Made by a program: the position numbers and the translations under genes | The notes under the pieces: generated by a model | Database searches by the model: none | The model's input: the letters and a program-made list of their open reading frames with translations, nothing else | Told to the model about the DNA's origin: nothing | Assembly: GCF_900055185.1 (NCBI RefSeq) | Contig: NZ_FIZX01000002.1 | Coordinates: 1,430,586 to 1,494,585, forward strand | Direction: 5' to 3' | DNA length: 64,000 nucleotides | Source of the DNA: Grimontia celer | Lineage (GTDB): Bacteria > Pseudomonadota > Gammaproteobacteria > Enterobacterales > Vibrionaceae | Part shown: piece after piece, positions 47,464 through 56,084 of the stretch | Numbering within the stretch: the stretch's first letter is position 1 | Layout of the letters: each line of letters opens with the position of its first letter

Positions 47464-47883
47464 TTAGAAAACCACGCCTGCTTGAAAAATCACGTTCGCA
47501 TAAGGTGTGCATTCTCCAGTGCGAATCACTGCATGACTGTCATTGGTGCGTTCTTTGAATTCCTCATGCGAAAGGTATTGGATTGAAATCGATTTTCCGC
47601 TGCGCGTTTCTTCGTTTCGGATTTCCTGAATCAGCGCTTCATGGCAAGCAGGGCTTACTGTTGCGAACTCTTCTGCCAAGATAATCCCTTCAATTTGGGA
47701 CTCCGTCAGCACGACACGAACCGTCTCCAAAAAGCCTGGAACGCCGTGAGTCAATGCGAGATCAATACGCGCTACATGCTGGGGAATGGGTAAACCGGCA
47801 TCACAAATGGTGTATTCATCGGTGTGGCCCAGCGTAGAAACCAGGTGAGCGATATCAGAGTTCAGTAAGGTACTTTTTTTCAT
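47464..47883 (-). CDS. rbsD: D-ribose pyranase RbsD
   Basis: The 139-residue protein converts beta-pyranose ribose to the furanose used by ribokinase. LGHTDEYTICDAGLPIP with the catalytic His and the C-terminal GECTPYANVIFQAGV are family signatures. It is the first gene of the operon, downstream of two RbsR palindromes. Confidence 0.95.
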   Translation of the reverse strand: MKKSTLLNSDIAHLVSTLGHTDEYTICDAGLPIPQHVARIDLALTHGVPGFLETVRVVLTESQIEGIILAEEFATVSPACHEALIQEIRNEETRSGKSISIQYLSHEEFKERTNDSHAVIRTGECTPYANVIFQAGVVF

Positions 47884-47961
47884 TCTTTAACCTTCTAACA
47901 GCGGCTAATTGCCGATGGGTCACCAGCCTTTCTTGGGAATCAAGCTGAAAAAACGGCCCAT

Positions 47962-47996
47962 CGAAACGTTTCGCTGACAATAATCGAAACGTTTCG
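47962..47996. promoter_or_regulatory. Twin RbsR operators
   Basis: Two perfect CGAAACGTTTCG palindromes at 47962-47973 and 47985-47996 lie 79 to 113 bases upstream of rbsD. The first extends to CGAAACGTTTCGCTG, as in the E. coli rbs operator. Centre spacing is 23 bases, about two helical turns, which would let two repressor dimers sit on the same face. Confidence 0.85.
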
Positions 47997-48525
47997 ATGC
48001 GTCTTCATAATAAATATTCAGGCGTGATTTTGATCTCTTATCTTTAGGTTTTTGGGCAGGGAAATTTGAGCTGACTCACTGTCAGCAGTGCTCTCGGAAA
48101 ACCCTGTGTTGTCCAAAGTTGAACACAGTAAAAACGATGCCAAAGAACGGGGGGTTGAATCGACTAAAAGGGAAAGAAGCCTTAGATAGCGCTTTCAACA
48201 GAAAGCGAATACATAGCATCAAAAAAGTTAAACATTTTATTAACACATCTCACTTATAGAACTCCGAAGCCAGCAACCGCGCCTTACGATGAACCTTGAG
48301 GCAGTAAGGCTTTACCCATAAAAGGTCAATGCGCAGCACAATGTTTCACAGTGAGCAACAGGACGAAACCCATGCCCACTGAAGTCGGATACGATCGCCC
48401 GCCGAAACCGCTACTCACTCGTCCCAGATAAGTAACGCAACACTACTGACCCTCAAACTTCGCGGTGAATTCCAATAAGAAACCACCGCACCCTCAGTCT
48501 ATATATGTAAACATCTGGAGGTAAC
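47997..48525. other. Intergenic region between rbsD and the nhaC-type gene
   Basis: These 529 bases between divergent genes show no long coding frame. They contain an imperfect AGCGCTTTC/GAAAGCG pair near 48193 and a 19-codon frame at 48372-48431 with an AGGAC site 7 bases upstream and a Pro-rich sequence (RPPKPLLTRPR), which could be a leader peptide of the downstream antiporter gene. The promoter cannot be placed by eye. Confidence 0.4.
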
Positions 48526-49959
48526 ATGAAGACTGATATTCCAGAGGGCGCCCGCGCGCCTATGTTCTGGGAGGCTATCGTCTCACTCCTTTCCCTTGTT
48601 GTTGGCATCAGCGTTTCCATCGTCATTTACGGACTCGACCCACAAGTTCCCATGTTGTTGGGTGTGGTCGTCGCCAGTGTCGTCGCGCTTCGCTGTGGCT
48701 TTTCGTGGAAAGATATTCAATCTGGCATGGTGAATGGCATCTACAACGCCCTGCCAGCGATGATCATTCTGATGATTGTTGGCGCCCTCATCGGTGTCTG
48801 GATCCTCGCCGGTGTGGTTCCAACACTGATTTACTATGGTCTGCAAATACTGGCACCGGAGATCTTCCTTCCTGCCTGTGTGATTATCTGTGCTGTCACT
48901 TCGCTCGCGACTGGTACTAGTTGGGGCACCACAGGAACCATCGGTGTGGCGTTGATGGGTGTAGGCGGCGGACTTGGCTTTCCGCTTCCATTGGTTGCTG
49001 GTGCGGTACTTTCCGGCGCTTACTTCGGCGACAAAATGTCCCCTCTGTCTGACACCACCAATCTGGCACCAGCCATGGCAGGCACGGATCTGTTCACTCA
49101 CATCAAACACATGTCTTACACCACGGGCGTGAGCATTTCGATCACTCTGGTTATCGAAGCTGTATTGGGTTTGAAATACAGCGCATCAGGCGGCGACATT
49201 GAACGTATCAATAATATTCTGACGACACTGGACAGTACCTTCTTCATTAACCCCGTTTTATTCCTTCCTCTCTTTCTGGTGCTGTTTGTTTCTTACAAGA
49301 AGATGCCCGCTATTCCGGGAATTGCACTGGGTGTAATTGCTGGTGCGATATGTGCTGCTGGTCTGCAGGGTGCAGATTACAACGCGATCGCCAGTGTAGC
49401 GTTTGGTGGCTATACCTCAGAAACCGGTATCGGCGACGTGGATTCGCTACTGTCACGCGGTGGCCTGGATTCCATGATGTACACCATCAGCCTGATTATC
49501 GTTGCCATGATGTTTGGTGGTGTGATGGAGCGGACTAACCAGCTTCGCGTGATTGCAGACAAGATCCTTGCTGCGGCTAAATCGACGGGCTCGCTTGTTG
49601 TATCTACTGTACTCACCGGTATTGGTGCCAACCTGATTTTGTGTGACCAATACATGGCAATTGTTATGAGTGCGCGTAGCTATGCGGAAGCCTACAGGGA
49701 ACGTGGCTTGGCACCGGAAAACCTTTCCCGAGCGGTTGAGGATTCCGCCACCGTGACGGCAAACCTCGTTCCTTGGAACTCAGGCGGTGCATATCAGGCA
49801 GCCACATTGGGCGTTGCTACGTTGGCCTACTTGCCATTCAATTTCTTCTGTTGGATTTCGCCACTCGTGACCATTTTGTTTGGCGTCATGGGATGGACAA
49901 TGTGGAAGATTGACGATCAGCAAGAAGCACCAGAAGCTTCAGTTGATCGAAATATATGA
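48526..49959 (+). CDS. Na+/H+ antiporter of the NhaC family
   Basis: The 477-residue protein has about eleven to twelve membrane helices. NhaC-family stretches include ATGTSWGTTGTIGVALMGVG, GAYFGDKMSPLSDTTNLAP and the late LVPWNSGGAYQAATLGV. Members exchange Na+ or organic anions/amino acids for protons or sodium; the exact substrate cannot be told. A strong GGAGG site lies 7 bases before the ATG. It is a single-gene unit with its own terminator. Confidence 0.87.
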   Translation: MKTDIPEGARAPMFWEAIVSLLSLVVGISVSIVIYGLDPQVPMLLGVVVASVVALRCGFSWKDIQSGMVNGIYNALPAMIILMIVGALIGVWILAGVVPTLIYYGLQILAPEIFLPACVIICAVTSLATGTSWGTTGTIGVALMGVGGGLGFPLPLVAGAVLSGAYFGDKMSPLSDTTNLAPAMAGTDLFTHIKHMSYTTGVSISITLVIEAVLGLKYSASGGDIERINNILTTLDSTFFINPVLFLPLFLVLFVSYKKMPAIPGIALGVIAGAICAAGLQGADYNAIASVAFGGYTSETGIGDVDSLLSRGGLDSMMYTISLIIVAMMFGGVMERTNQLRVIADKILAAAKSTGSLVVSTVLTGIGANLILCDQYMAIVMSARSYAEAYRERGLAPENLSRAVEDSATVTANLVPWNSGGAYQAATLGVATLAYLPFNFFCWISPLVTILFGVMGWTMWKIDDQQEAPEASVDRNI

Positions 49960-49979
49960 TGTAGTTCCAATATACCTTT

Positions 49980-50005
49980 AAGGCTGCCATGGGCAGCCTT
50001 TTATC
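49980..50005 (+). terminator. Rho-independent terminator after the nhaC-type gene
   Basis: AAGGCTGCC and GGCAGCCTT form a 9-base-pair stem with an ATG loop and are followed by TTTA, 20 bases after the stop codon. Confidence 0.85.
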
Positions 50006-50193
50006 ATGATAAATGCAAAAATGCCCTCCGTTTTAACACCAATGCCTGCTTTCTTCATCAGAAATTTCGAACGAAGAGTGATTTGCTATTTCTCTGTGAG
50101 AATTTCGCGAGATTTGTTTATTAACGTTTCCTAAAGCAACACAAATCAGCGCTGAAGGTATTCAGCTAAGCAAGCTCTAGGGAGTGTTTATCC

Positions 50194-51822
50194 ATGACAG
50201 TTCTTGTTAATTCGGTATATTGTCCACCTACGCCTGGCAACAATACCAACGAGCCAGGACAGTTCTTTAATCTGGCACCGCTCGGGAAGCTAACTCAGCA
50301 AGAGCGACACCAGTTTGTCTCTTACGGGCGCGGCCCATCACAGAAACCTTCGTTTCCAACGCTCAGCATGGCGATTGAGCGCCATGCTCAGGAAACCCCT
50401 TTTGCGATAGCCGCAATAGACGGTCGGCAGACCATTTCTTACCGAGAATTAAATTCAGAAGCTGAAAAGCTAGCCACACTGCTTCAGCGTCTGAAGGTCA
50501 AATCCGGCGATTCTGTCGGCATTTTTCTTTCGCGCTCGATTCCCATGCTGATTGGCATGCTGGCTTGTCTGAAGATTGGCGCTAATTACGTTCCACAACA
50601 TGCAGGGGTGGCTCCGAAAGCCCAGCTTTCACACATTATCGACGTCGCCCGAATTCGTGTGGTGTTTACCCTCTCCAAACACAAACACGACTTGCCTCAA
50701 AACGATGGCACCATCCGCCTTGAGCTGGATACCCTACTCAAATCTCCTGAGTTTAAATCGATGGAAGCCAGCGGAAAGCGCATCACCAAACCCGATGATG
50801 TCTGCTTTATCCTGTTTACATCTGGCACCACCGGCAGACCAAATGGCGTTCAGGTCACGCACAAGAATGTGGCCAACATCGTGATGACATCACCGGGAAA
50901 TCTCAGCGTTAAGCCGGGTATGCGGGTCGGCCAAATACTGAGTATTGCTTTCGATATGTCGGCATGGGAGATCTACGCCGCTCTTTGCCACGGCGCAACC
51001 CTGCTTATCCGTGACAGCTCAATCCAACAAACCGCCGCTAACGCGGACGTGATTATTGCTACCCCTTCCATTCTTGGACAGATTGATCCTGAGTCCTGCC
51101 CGGACGTGAAAACGGTCGCGGTGGCAGGAGAACCCTGCCCCTTGCCGCTGGCTGAGGTCTGGGGTGCAAGATGTGATTTCTACAACTCCTGCGGCCCAAC
51201 AGAAACCACCATTATCAATACCACCAAGCTGTTTAAACCAGGGGATAGGCTATCTATCGGTAAGCCTACGCCCAACAATACTGTGTATGTACTCAATGAA
51301 GACTTCACTCCCTGCGCAATTGGTGAAGTCGGGGAAATGTGGGCTGGCGGCCTTTGTGTCACTAAGGGTTACCTAGCCAATGCCGAACTCAGTCAAGCTC
51401 GTTATCGGCCGGATCCCTTCCTTGGTGACGGTCACGTGATGTTCCGCACCCGTGATTTAGGCCGTTGGAACAAAGACGGTGAATTAGAGCACTTCGGACG
51501 TACCGACGATCAGGTAAAAGTGAAAGGTTTTCGGGTGGAGTTAGACTCTGTCTCTTCCACACTGGAAAAAATCCCAGAGTGCAGACTCGCTGTCACACTC
51601 AAAGTTAATGACCAGCAACTCGCCTCTTTTGTCGTTCCTGCAAGCGTCAACGAGAAAGCCGCCATCAAGCATGTGGCTGCCAATCTCCCCTATTACGCAG
51701 TTCCGGTACGGGTGCTGGCAACTGATGAACTCCCGCTGACCGACCGCGGGAAAATCGACAAACGCAAACTCCTCACCCTTTTCGACAATGCCATGAATCA
51801 AACCAAGGAAGGTGAAGCATGA
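50194..51822 (+). CDS. Stand-alone amino-acid-adenylation-like enzyme (AMP-binding)
   Basis: The 542-residue protein is an ANL-superfamily adenylation enzyme of NRPS A-domain type. It carries core motifs A3 (FTSGTTGRPNGV), A5 (NSCGPTETTI), A7 (RTRDLGRW), A8 (FGRTDDQVKVKGFRVEL) and A10 (LPLTDRGKIDKRKL with the catalytic Lys). No carrier-protein or condensation domain follows, so the acyl adenylate must go to CoA, a separate carrier or another acceptor. Its stop overlaps the start of the membrane protein gene by 4 bases, and an enoyl-CoA hydratase follows. The order A-domain then membrane flavoreductase resembles the fungal TmpL fusion protein. Substrate is unknown. Confidence 0.85.
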   Translation: MTVLVNSVYCPPTPGNNTNEPGQFFNLAPLGKLTQQERHQFVSYGRGPSQKPSFPTLSMAIERHAQETPFAIAAIDGRQTISYRELNSEAEKLATLLQRLKVKSGDSVGIFLSRSIPMLIGMLACLKIGANYVPQHAGVAPKAQLSHIIDVARIRVVFTLSKHKHDLPQNDGTIRLELDTLLKSPEFKSMEASGKRITKPDDVCFILFTSGTTGRPNGVQVTHKNVANIVMTSPGNLSVKPGMRVGQILSIAFDMSAWEIYAALCHGATLLIRDSSIQQTAANADVIIATPSILGQIDPESCPDVKTVAVAGEPCPLPLAEVWGARCDFYNSCGPTETTIINTTKLFKPGDRLSIGKPTPNNTVYVLNEDFTPCAIGEVGEMWAGGLCVTKGYLANAELSQARYRPDPFLGDGHVMFRTRDLGRWNKDGELEHFGRTDDQVKVKGFRVELDSVSSTLEKIPECRLAVTLKVNDQQLASFVVPASVNEKAAIKHVAANLPYYAVPVRVLATDELPLTDRGKIDKRKLLTLFDNAMNQTKEGEA

Positions 51823-53156
51823 TGGCGCCCTACACCCAGACAGAATTACCCGCAAAGCAGGGATTACTGCAACGAATGTGGAAGTATCCTGCCTTGGAAC
51901 ACTATATGCGGCTGGTGATTGTTATCTCTCTGATTAACCTTGGCTGGTTGGCTTATGGTGTTACAGAAGGCAATTGGTTTGACAAAAACCATCTCGACCT
52001 TACGAGCCTCAGCAATATGGTGATTGGTAATTTCTTTGTCGCTGTTTTAGCTCGCCAGCAATACACGATTAACTTTTTATTCTGGTTGGCCACCCGCGCA
52101 CCCGTCACCTGGCCGCTTTCCATCAGATGGCATTTAGGCAAGGTATATCACCATGGCGGCTTGCATTCTGGCTGTGCGATCAATGGCAGTCTATGGTTCG
52201 CTTTGTTCACTGGCGCAATTATCTACCAAAAAATGCATGGCCTGAGTCCAGTATCAGACCTCAGTCTGTGGTCGACAATCGGTATCATTGGCTTATTGGT
52301 GGTAATGATTGCGATGGCCATGCCGAACATTCGTAAGAAATATCACAACGCCTTTGAAGCTTCTCACCGCTTTGCCGGTTGGTCAGTGCTGATTTTGTTT
52401 TGGGTGCAGAGCCTATCTACCGCCAAAGATCAGAGTCCCACGCAGCCACTGTGGGAATTTGCTTTGCAGACGCCATCAGTTTGGCTCCTCAGCATCATGA
52501 CGTTCAGCATTCTTCTACCTTGGCTTCGCCTTCGCAGAGTGCCGGTTGAGATCACTACGCCTTCCAATCATGTTGCACTGTTGAAATTCAATTATGGTGT
52601 GACGCCATTTGCTGGCTCCTCCATGGCAATAAGCCGCTCTCCACTGATGGAATGGCACCACTTTGCCAATGTACCTTCACCGGACGAGCCGGGTTATCGG
52701 TTGACTGTTTCCCGCGCTGGCGACTGGACAGGAAAACTGATTGACGACAAACCGTCCCATGTATGGGTGAAAGGTATTCCAACCGCAGGTGTCGCAAACA
52801 TCGAAGTCCTGTTCAAGCGGGTAGTTTATGTAGCAACTGGCAGTGGCATTGGGCCATGTCTCCCTCACCTATTGGCCCAGAAGCTTCCAATGCAGTTGGT
52901 GTGGTCAACGCGTAATCCGAGAAAAACCTACGGCGATGCCTTGGTAGATGAAATCCTCGCCGCCCAGCCGGATGCCTTGATTTGGGATACCGATGAACTC
53001 GGGAAGCCAGACATGGTGCAACTCGCGTATGCCGCTTATCAGGCATTTGATGCGGAAGCCGTGATTTGTATCTCCAACCAGAAACTGACCAGACAAGTGG
53101 TATATGGCATGGAAAGCCGCGGTATTCCTGCCTATGGCGCTATTTGGGATTCCTAA
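51819..53156 (+). CDS. Six-helix membrane protein with FAD/NAD(P)-binding reductase-like C-terminus
   Basis: The 445-residue protein has six predicted membrane helices in residues about 25-235, with conserved-looking histidines around RWHLGKVYHHGGLHSGC and ASHRFAGW, and a cytoplasmic C-terminal half that resembles ferredoxin/ferric reductases: an FAD-domain-like beta barrel (RLTVSRAGDWTGKLI) and a nucleotide-binding motif VATGSGIGPCLPHLL. A function in electron transfer across or at the membrane is inferred. It overlaps the adenylation gene by 4 bases and lies 15 bases before the hydratase gene, so all three are co-transcribed. This combination matches the order of domains in fungal TmpL-type proteins as recalled, not by search. 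Confidence 0.7.
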   Translation: MMAPYTQTELPAKQGLLQRMWKYPALEHYMRLVIVISLINLGWLAYGVTEGNWFDKNHLDLTSLSNMVIGNFFVAVLARQQYTINFLFWLATRAPVTWPLSIRWHLGKVYHHGGLHSGCAINGSLWFALFTGAIIYQKMHGLSPVSDLSLWSTIGIIGLLVVMIAMAMPNIRKKYHNAFEASHRFAGWSVLILFWVQSLSTAKDQSPTQPLWEFALQTPSVWLLSIMTFSILLPWLRLRRVPVEITTPSNHVALLKFNYGVTPFAGSSMAISRSPLMEWHHFANVPSPDEPGYRLTVSRAGDWTGKLIDDKPSHVWVKGIPTAGVANIEVLFKRVVYVATGSGIGPCLPHLLAQKLPMQLVWSTRNPRKTYGDALVDEILAAQPDALIWDTDELGKPDMVQLAYAAYQAFDAEAVICISNQKLTRQVVYGMESRGIPAYGAIWDS

Positions 53157-53171
53157 CTAGAGGCTTTTACG

Positions 53172-53936
53172 ATGACGATCAAAACAGAAGTCGACGGCAA
53201 TGTAGTCATCATCCGACTGCACCGCCCTGAAAAACGTAACGCGCTCTGCACACCACTGCTCGAAGAGTTGATGGATACGCTTACCCATTATGACGCAGAC
53301 CCGAATGTCGGTTGCTTTGTAGTGACAGGTTCCGAGCAGGTCTTTGCCGCAGGCGCAGACATCCACGAAATGGCAGACATGAGCTATCAGGAAATGGCAG
53401 CGACTGACTATTTCGGTGGATGGGAAGCTTTTACCCGCATTCGCACGCCTATTGTTGCTGCGGTTTCAGGATATGCGCTTGGCGGAGGTTGCGAGCTCGC
53501 CATGATGTGCGACACCATATTCGCAGCTGAATCTGCGCTGTTTGGTCAGCCTGAGCTGACGATTGGCGTGATTCCCGGCATGGGAGGGTCTCAGCGCCTT
53601 ACCAAGCTGGTCGGAAAATCCAAGGCGATGGACATGATCCTGACGGGTCGGATGATGGATGCAGTTGAAGCAGAACGTGCCGGATTAGTTTCAAGAGTGG
53701 TGCCAGACGGGCAATTGTTGCAGGAGACACTTGAAGCAGCAAAAACCATTGCCCGTTATAGCAAGCCAGCGGTTGTGCTTGCGAAAGAGTGCGTGCTAAA
53801 CGCAGAAAAGCTTTCTGTGGAAGAAGGTGTGCGCATGGAACGCCGCGCGTTTCATGGGCTATTTGCCACGGAAGACCAAAAAGAAGGCATGCACGCTTTC
53901 ATCGAAAAACGAAAACCGCAATTCACTGGAAACTGA
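53172..53936 (+). CDS. Enoyl-CoA hydratase/isomerase family protein
   Basis: The 254-residue crotonase-fold enzyme has the oxyanion-hole segments FAAGADIHEMADM and GYALGGGCELAMMCD and both glutamates of true hydratases (in GGGCELAMMCD and QPELTIGVIPGMGGSQRL). It should hydrate 2-enoyl-CoA thioesters. Normally such genes lie in beta-oxidation or aromatic degradation operons; here it is the third gene of the adenylation/flavoreductase unit, with no other fatty-acid genes nearby, so a dedicated role in modifying the product of the adenylation enzyme is possible. Confidence 0.88.
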   Translation: MTIKTEVDGNVVIIRLHRPEKRNALCTPLLEELMDTLTHYDADPNVGCFVVTGSEQVFAAGADIHEMADMSYQEMAATDYFGGWEAFTRIRTPIVAAVSGYALGGGCELAMMCDTIFAAESALFGQPELTIGVIPGMGGSQRLTKLVGKSKAMDMILTGRMMDAVEAERAGLVSRVVPDGQLLQETLEAAKTIARYSKPAVVLAKECVLNAEKLSVEEGVRMERRAFHGLFATEDQKEGMHAFIEKRKPQFTGN

Positions 53937-53954
53937 CATCTCGTTTCTGATTTT

Positions 53955-53979
53955 AGCGCCTGTTCCGGGCGCTTTTTTT
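53955..53979 (+). terminator. Rho-independent terminator after the hydratase gene
   Basis: AGCGCC and GGCGCT form a short GC-rich stem followed by a run of seven T, 19 bases after the stop codon. Confidence 0.85.
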
Positions 53980-54045
53980 GTTTTAGCGGGTTAACGGCCA
54001 GTATCTAACTTTAAGCAACTTCCTGTTTCGCCACCCAATATCTCA

Positions 54046-54080
54046 AAAAAGCCTGAAGTTGCAGAATCCGGGTAGTTTGG
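54046..54080. repeat. Short dispersed repeat, copy 1
   Basis: The core CCTGAAGTTGCAGAATCCGG continuing to GTAGTTTGG at 54080 differs at only 5 of 29 positions from a second copy at 54477-54505. Copy 1 lies upstream of tnaC. Its outer ends are only partly inverted. Confidence 0.7.
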
Positions 54081-54193
54081 GGATAGAATTTGTCGACGTC
54101 TTCTCAATTTGATTTTTTTATTGATGACAGTTATAACTTTCTAATCGATAGTATTATCGTTAGCTTGAATTGATGAGTTTCAGATTGGTAAAA

Positions 54194-54265
54194 ATGAAAA
54201 ACACAAATGAATTAAACCGCTGGTGTACCCAGGACTACAAAATCGCTTTCTTCTTCCCTGCATAA
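54194..54265 (+). CDS. tnaC: TnaC leader peptide of the tryptophanase operon
   Basis: This 23-residue peptide includes the segment RWCTQDYKIAFFFPA before the stop codon. W10, D14 and P22 have the same spacing as the essential W12, D16 and P24 of E. coli TnaC. There, tryptophan inhibits release of the peptide, the stalled ribosome blocks Rho, and tnaA is transcribed. One residue (Ala) follows the critical Pro, unlike E. coli. The gene lies 262 bases before tnaA, as expected for the leader, and a C-rich stretch after the stop (CATTCCCCTTGCGC) could be the Rho-loading region. Confidence 0.9.
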   Translation: MKNTNELNRWCTQDYKIAFFFPA

Positions 54266-54463
54266 GCATTCCCCTTGCGCAGTGCCTGCGCACACTTATC
54301 GAAAATCTGTATCAGTAACCCGATTCACTTAATTGTGTTTCCGTATTGTTACGCATGCTATTTCGATAATTAAAATCCAGTAAATAAATTTAAAATCAGA
54401 TTAATTTCCTGATGGAATCCTAGTGCAAAAATAAAATGAATAATTGGCAAGTCTTCCGTTAGG

Positions 54464-54509
54464 TATACCAAAAAAACCTGAAGATGCAGGATTTAGGTAG
54501 TTTGGTATA
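54464..54509. repeat. Short dispersed repeat, copy 2, with perfect terminal inverted repeats
   Basis: The repeat core at 54471-54505 matches copy 1, and here it is bounded by a perfect 9-base inverted repeat TATACCAAA / TTTGGTATA. It lies in the tna leader only 18 bases before the tnaA start codon, just ahead of the ribosome-binding site AAAAGG. Confidence 0.75.
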
Positions 54510-54527
54510 TAAACAAAAGGTAAAAAC

Positions 54528-55994
54528 ATGGAAAACTTCAAACACCTCCCAGAACCATTCCGTATCCGAGTGATTGAGCCAGTAAAACGTACCTCCCGCG
54601 CGTATCGCGAAGAGGCCATTTTAAAAGCGGGTATGAACCCCTTCCTTTTGGACAGTGAAGACGTGTTTATCGACCTGCTGACAGACAGCGGTACCGGTGC
54701 GATTACTCAGGAAATGCAGGCAGCCATGCTGCGCGGTGATGAAGCCTACAGTGGCAGCCGTAGCTACTATGCGCTGTCTAATGCAGTAAAGGACATCTTC
54801 GGCTATGACCTCACCATTCCAACCCACCAAGGGCGTGGCGCAGAGCAAATCTACATTCCTGTCTTGATCAAAAAGCGCGAGCAGGAGAAAGGTCTGGATC
54901 GCAGCAAAATGGTAGCGCTGTCGAACTACTTCTTCGACACCACACAAGGTCATACGCAGGTAAATTGTTGTGTGGCAAAGAACGTCTACACCAAAGATGC
55001 GTTTGATACCTCTGTTACTGCTGACTTTAAAGGCAACTTTGATCTGCAAAAACTGGAAGCGGCGATCCTCGACGCTGGCGCAGCCAACGTGCCATACATT
55101 GTGAGCACCATTACTTGTAACTCCGCAGGCGGTCAGCCCGTGTCTATCGCCAACTTGAAGGCAGTGTATGAGATTGCAAGACGCTATGACATTCCAGTCA
55201 TCATGGACTCTGCACGCTTTGCTGAAAACGCCTATTTCGTGCAGCAGCGTGAGCCAGAATTCAAAGACTGGACGATCGCTGAAATCACCCGTGAAGCCTA
55301 CAAATATGCTGATGGTTTGGCGATGTCAGCGAAGAAAGATGCCATGGTACAAATGGGTGGACTACTGTGTTTCAAAGACGACTCCTTCATGGACGTATAT
55401 CAGGAATGTCGCACCCTTTGTGTCGTGCAGGAAGGCTTCCCGACCTATGGCGGTTTGGAAGGTGGTGCGATGGAGCGCTTGGCCGTGGGCCTTTATGACG
55501 GTATGCGTCAAGAGTGGCTAGAATACCGCATCAAGCAAGTTCAATATCTGGTTGATGGCTTGGAAGCGATTGGCATTGTTTGCCAACAAGCTGGCGGTCA
55601 TGCGGCGTTTGTAGATGCTGGTAAGCTGCTGCCACACATCCCTTCTGACCAATTCCCGGCACATGCGTTGGCGTGTGAGCTTTACAAAGTTGCGGGCATC
55701 CGGGCAGTGGAAATCGGTTCACTGCTTCTGGGTCGCGACCCTGCCACTGGCAAACAACACCCATGTCCGGCTGAGTTGCTTCGTCTGACCATCCCGCGTG
55801 CGACTTACACCCAATCACACATGGACTTCATCATTGAAGCGTTCGGTGAAGTGAAGAAAAATGCGCACAATGTGAAAGGACTCGACTTTACGTATGAGCC
55901 TTCCGTCCTCCGTCACTTTACGGCAAGACTTAAGGAAGTGGAGCCAGTGGAAGTAAAAAAGCACAACGCTGCTGAGCTGGAAACCACAGTGTAG
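54528..55994 (+). CDS. tnaA: Tryptophanase TnaA
   Basis: The 488-residue PLP enzyme splits L-tryptophan into indole, pyruvate and ammonia. Family landmarks are [50 protein letters not shown], and the PLP lysine in [17 protein letters not shown]. It is somewhat longer at the C-terminus than the E. coli enzyme (about 471 residues), ending in a charged tail. The ATG follows AAAAGG by 7 bases. It is controlled by the TnaC leader and followed by a terminator before the permease gene. Confidence 0.96.
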   Translation: MENFKHLPEPFRIRVIEPVKRTSRAYREEAILKAGMNPFLLDSEDVFIDLLTDSGTGAITQEMQAAMLRGDEAYSGSRSYYALSNAVKDIFGYDLTIPTHQGRGAEQIYIPVLIKKREQEKGLDRSKMVALSNYFFDTTQGHTQVNCCVAKNVYTKDAFDTSVTADFKGNFDLQKLEAAILDAGAANVPYIVSTITCNSAGGQPVSIANLKAVYEIARRYDIPVIMDSARFAENAYFVQQREPEFKDWTIAEITREAYKYADGLAMSAKKDAMVQMGGLLCFKDDSFMDVYQECRTLCVVQEGFPTYGGLEGGAMERLAVGLYDGMRQEWLEYRIKQVQYLVDGLEAIGIVCQQAGGHAAFVDAGKLLPHIPSDQFPAHALACELYKVAGIRAVEIGSLLLGRDPATGKQHPCPAELLRLTIPRATYTQSHMDFIIEAFGEVKKNAHNVKGLDFTYEPSVLRHFTARLKEVEPVEVKKHNAAELETTV

Positions 55995-56003
55995 AAATCT
56001 TTT

Positions 56004-56033
56004 AGAGCGCAATGGAAATTGCGCTCTTTTTTA
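56004..56033 (+). terminator. Terminator between tnaA and the tryptophan permease gene
   Basis: AGAGCGCAAT and ATTGCGCTCT form a perfect 10-base-pair stem with a GGAA tetraloop and are followed by a run of six T. It probably lowers permease expression relative to tnaA unless a second promoter exists. Confidence 0.88.
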
Positions 56034-56084
56034 TATTAGAAGAATTATAAATCGCTAAATCCAATAACGTGAGAGAAATAAACA

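Noticed and set aside
48185-48210. AGCGCTTTC and GAAAGCG half sites near the antiporter gene as a third GAAAGCGCTTTC operator
   Set aside because: The halves are not arranged as the same palindrome; the match is partial and may be chance.
50042-50134. 30-codon frame upstream of the adenylation gene
   Set aside because: It has no ribosome-binding site and a composition like the surrounding AT-rich intergenic DNA.
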